From Phellopilus nigrolimitatus (lineage: Eukaryota; Basidiomycota; Agaricomycetes; Hymenochaetales; Hymenochaetaceae), in assembly GCA_021029095.1 (NCBI GenBank), contig JAJOHG010000636.1, positions 1-10,011 on the forward strand: 10,011 nucleotides of DNA. Reading direction: 5' to 3'. Below are positions 7,828 through 10,011 of the stretch, piece after piece (position 1 is the first letter of the stretch; each line of letters opens with the position of its first letter). A program made the position numbers and the translations under genes. The notes under the pieces were generated by a model that was not told the DNA's origin, did no database searches, and saw only the letters and a program-made list of their open reading frames with translations.

Positions 7828-8171
7828 TGGATGGGAGGCAATAAAGGAGGGATTAGATCCGAGCCGGGATTGCGAGGTTCGTGCGGGAGAGAAGATGCAG
7901 AGATGCGGAGACGCTGGGCCGTCGAAACTGTGTCCGGAGGCCCGAGGCCGGGGGTCGGCGTGCGTCGGTGGTAAAAGAAATCTGGACACTGCGCCTGTGC
8001 AGCCTAGAGCTGAGCCTGGCTGTTGGCTGTCGGCCGGCTTTTTGTTTCGCTGGTTGAGGGGTACGAAATGGAGTGAGCCTGGCCTCTGCGCGGGCAGAGA
8101 TTTTGAAAGAAGGTGCTCGCGTGTAGGCTTCAATTGATTTACGTTATCCGTGATCGACTGTGCGAAGCGAA

Positions 8172-8192
8172 CCGCGAGCCGCGAGCCGCGAA
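8172..8192 (+). repeat. tandem CCGCGAG 7-mer, three copies
   Basis: There are two perfect units and a third that ends in A instead of G, about 140-160 nt upstream of the 8330 start codon. They may be binding sites or simple replication slippage. Confidence 0.55.
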
Positions 8193-8287
8193 CTCTGTGC
8201 GCGGTCGGTTCTGCTGACTGAACTCTCGCCAGCACTCTCGGACGCAGACACTTTATTCGATGCCGAGCATCTAACGGAACGGACTCT

Positions 8288-8317
8288 ACATACACACACG
8301 CACACGCACACGCGCGC
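8288..8317 (+). repeat. CA/CG dinucleotide-rich tract
   Basis: An alternating purine-pyrimidine run (CACACACGCACACGCACACGC) ends 13 nt before the 8330 ATG. It is a microsatellite-like tract in the presumed 5' leader. Confidence 0.6.
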
Positions 8318-8329
8318 ATTCGGCAAGAC

Positions 8330-8906
8330 ATGGCCGAGACTACGGAAGGCGGGCGGGAGGCGATCAGGGTGTACGTGCCGCGGCGGTACCTGGTGCTGGG
8401 CGCGACGGGCGGGGCGACGGGGCTGTCGCTGGGGCTGATGCGGGGGGCGCGGGAGGCGGGGTGGCGGTTCCTGGCGGAGAACGCGCACCGGGCGCCGACG
8501 ACGGTGGCGGGGTGGTACCTGTACAAGAAGACGAAGAACTACCGGATGATGTGGGGCGGGCTGCGCGCGGGCGGGCGGGACGGCGCGCGGCTGGGCGCGG
8601 CGGGCGCGGCGTGGGCGGCGCTAGAGGACGGGATGGAGCGCGCGGGGGCGGGGGCGGCGCGGGAGGCCGGGGCGGGCCTGGGGACGGCGGGGCTGGTGTG
8701 TGCGCTGTGTGAGTGATTGATTTGTCACGAGAGTGGATTACGGATGGATGTTGATGGGGAAGGCAGATCGGCTGCCGTTTTACAGTGCGCGGCGGGTGGT
8801 TGTGCTCGGGGCGGTGAGCGGGAGCGTGATGAGCTTGCTGCGGTACGGGCAGGCGGGGCTGGCGAGAAGAGTGACTGGTTCTGGGGAGGAGAAGAAGGAA
8901 GAGTAA
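8330..8906 (+). CDS. conserved-looking small membrane protein, unknown function
   Basis: Exons 8330-8708 and 8767-8906 flank a 58-nt intron (GTGAGT...GGCAG) with matching phase, giving 172 residues; the start ATG lies in GACATGG. I cannot name a family. Visible parts are a short polar N-terminus; a hydrophobic Gly-rich segment at residues 20-37 (YLVLGATGGATGLSLGLM); an aromatic/basic patch GWYLYKKTKNYRMMWGG (61-77); an Ala/Gly-rich middle; a second hydrophobic stretch LGTAGLVCALYRL (117-129); a third VVVLGAVSGSVMSLL (137-151); and a charged tail EEKKEE. Gly-rich hydrophobic segments suggest an organelle membrane protein with two or three spans, possibly mitochondrial, but this is inference. 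Exon 1 is extremely GC-rich with Gly/Ala/Arg codons. The clean splice, which restores a similar hydrophobic pattern across the join, argues that it is a real gene. Confidence 0.7.
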
Positions 8907-9102
8907 TAGGATGTAACGTCAGTAGCTCCACAGCAGAAACTCGGCAACACTCTGCATCTCTACTTGTTTCCTTGTTTCCTGTTTCCCCATTTCAATCAGT
9001 TATATTCAGTTATGAGCTGCCCTTCAAATACACCATCACTCTCCCATCCCGCCGCTCCTCCTTCACCTCCTCATCCAATCTGCCGTCCTCAAGTCTGCAC
9101 AG
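8907..9102. promoter_or_regulatory. promoter and leader of the Sch9-like kinase gene
   Basis: This 196-nt spacer contains pyrimidine-rich runs (CTTGTTTCCTTGTTTCCTGTTTCCCC, split as direct TTGTTTCC repeats at about 8964-8980) and further CT-rich sequence before the ATG at 9103. Such CT blocks are common just upstream of fungal start sites. No TATA box is evident. Confidence 0.35.
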
Positions 9103-10011
9103 ATGCTCAAGTTCTGGCCCTCCACCCCAGCTGACCAGCTTACCCCAAAGGCCGCCCCCGACGGCCGCGAGCGCAACCCCTTCGACCACTTGTCTCCTCC
9201 TTCTTCTCCTTCTCCTTCTCTTCTCCCCTCACCACCACCACCAACACCAACACCACACACAACAACACTACCTCCTCCTCCTCCCCGCCCTCCACTCTCC
9301 TCGCGCTCCCCGACCGTCTTCTCCTTCCAGACACACCATCCTCGACTCCCGCGCCCGCGCCCGCTCCCGCTCCTCCTCCTCCTCCACTGACCGCGACCGC
9401 GACCGTGATCGCGACCACGATCTCACCCCTTTGGGCCCCGGTGTCGCGCCACCCGTCATCACTTCCGGCCAGGGCCCGTCCTTCGCCGCGGCTATTCCCA
9501 CAACCCAGCTCAACCTCTCACTTCATGTGCCCGACAACAAAATGTCGCCCTCTCCGCCCCCGCGTCGCACTCTGCACGCGACAGATAATGCCCCAGCCCC
9601 ATCGTCACAGACCGCCCCGCTCCCTCTAGCGCCCTCCCCCCTCTCCTCCTCCGTCTCCTCCACCTCCTCTTCCTCCACTCTTCGCCGTCTCCCGCGGCCA
9701 GCTCCACGTCAAGCTCATCCAGGCCCGCGGCCTCAACGTCCACTCCGTCCACGCCCGCCCCTACGTCGTCGTCCAGTTCGAGCAGAACGAGTTCGTCAGC
9801 CGCGAGTCCATCCCAGAGGCAGAGAAGGAGGCCAAGGGCGTCGCGACAAACCTCTCCCGCAACTCCTCCTCCACCGCCCTCAGCGCTCTCGGCGCATCAA
9901 CTCCAGGTTCATCGAGGCCGCAAAACGCTCCGCGGGCAGCGCAGGCAGCTCCCCCCAATCGAGCGTATCGTCCGGCAGATCGCCAAGCCCGCCTACCTCA
10001 ACGGCGGCGAC
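9103..10011 (+). CDS. SCH9: Sch9-like AGC protein kinase, N-terminal part with C2 region (partial)
   Basis: Sch9 is a TORC1-responsive serine/threonine kinase of the AGC group; only its regulatory N-terminus is inside the window. Exon 1 (9103-9191) encodes MLKFWPSTPADQLTPKAAPD and RERNPFDHL. A 139-nt pyrimidine-rich intron (9192-9330, GTCTCC...TTCCAG, weak donor) would join it in frame to a segment with an RARARSRSSSSS run, Asp-Arg repeats and DLTPLGPGVAPPV. The diagnostic block is 9681-9830: FAVSRGQLHVKLIQARGLNV and ARPYVVVQFEQNEFVSRES, the fungal Sch9 C2-domain start. The C2 frame is closed upstream by a TAG at 9627-9629, so it needs either a one-base frameshift at 9677 or an extra intron (9527-9629 would fit in phase). 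A second break, one base missing near 9895, separates SRNSSSTALSALGA from INSRFIEAAKRSAGS. The gene continues past the right edge. The family call is good; exon boundaries are uncertain. Confidence 0.72.
9192..9330 (+). repeat. pyrimidine-rich low-complexity tract (probable intron)
   Basis: Nearly all plus-strand bases are C or T, apart from a short CCACCA/ACACAA part near 9231-9269. The tract stays open in the exon 1 frame, encoding Ser/Pro-rich sequence, until a TGA at 9388-9390. Splicing it out instead joins exon 1 in phase to the downstream frame. Confidence 0.5.

Larger units (their letters stand above)
7828..8329. promoter_or_regulatory. upstream region of the 8330 gene
   Basis: This region runs up to the ATG at 8330. 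It holds a triple 7-mer CCGCGAG at 8172-8192 and a CA-rich tract at 8288-8317 just before the start codon, probably in the 5' leader. No gene is supported; the long minus-strand open frame that crosses it is compositional. Confidence 0.3.

Noticed and set aside
7654..8526. 290-codon minus-strand open frame
   Set aside because: It runs through the promoter and antisense exon 1 of the 8330 gene, with no domain and no consistent composition. Only the last 57 codons (from 7827) are kept as a weak candidate.
9140..9418. Gly/Val/Arg/Glu-rich minus-strand frame
   Set aside because: Arises from the complement of the CT-rich tract in the Sch9-like gene.
1..10011. CRISPR arrays, tRNA or rRNA genes, transposon ends
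   Set aside because: No regularly spaced repeats, no cloverleaf with a GTTCRA box in context, and no terminal inverted repeats with a transposase were seen by eye.

Overview
The window reads as nuclear DNA from a filamentous basidiomycete, probably an Agaricomycete. Genes are broken by many short introns (48-74 nt, mostly GT-AG). Coding exons are strikingly GC-rich while introns and spacers are near 50% GC, and genes are packed on both strands. The protein families (HIT-finger Bcd1, Mediator Med18, a forkhead factor, Dre2, an Sch9-like AGC kinase) are eukaryotic and fungal in style. No bacterial, phage, CRISPR or transposon signature was seen.

Layout: (1) 3-92 (+), possible tail of an upstream gene. 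(2) 189-993 (-), a GNAT acetyltransferase with several reading-frame breaks. (3) 994-1306, a divergent promoter with two MCB-type ACGCGT sites and an E-box. (4) 1307-2154 (+), MED18, five exons, one frame break near the start, one GC-AG intron. (5) 2191-3594 (-), BCD1, two exons, tail-to-tail with MED18 with only 36 nt between the stop codons. (6) 3595-4532, a long divergent spacer with no convincing gene. (7) 4533-5662 (+), a forkhead transcription factor, five exons. (8) 5663-6083, spacer with three CCAAT boxes. (9) 6084-7252 (+), DRE2/anamorsin, three exons. (10) 7477-7827 (-), a weak candidate gene or relic. (11) 8330-8906 (+), an unrecognised small membrane-type protein, two exons. (12) 9103-window end (+), the N-terminal part of an Sch9-like kinase with its C2 region; the catalytic domain lies outside.

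The genes do not form a pathway. They are mostly housekeeping: transcription (Mediator, forkhead), snoRNP assembly (Bcd1), cytosolic Fe-S assembly (Dre2) and nutrient signalling (Sch9). All exon boundaries were placed by hand from splice motifs, phase and remembered family patterns, without alignment. Indels that break reading frames cluster at the two ends of the window (about 330-1370 and 9670-9900), while BCD1, forkhead, DRE2 and the 8330 gene are clean. This may mean uneven sequence quality rather than biology. I found no clear sign of a new multi-gene system. The least explained items are the 7477-7827 minus-strand candidate and the 8330 gene.
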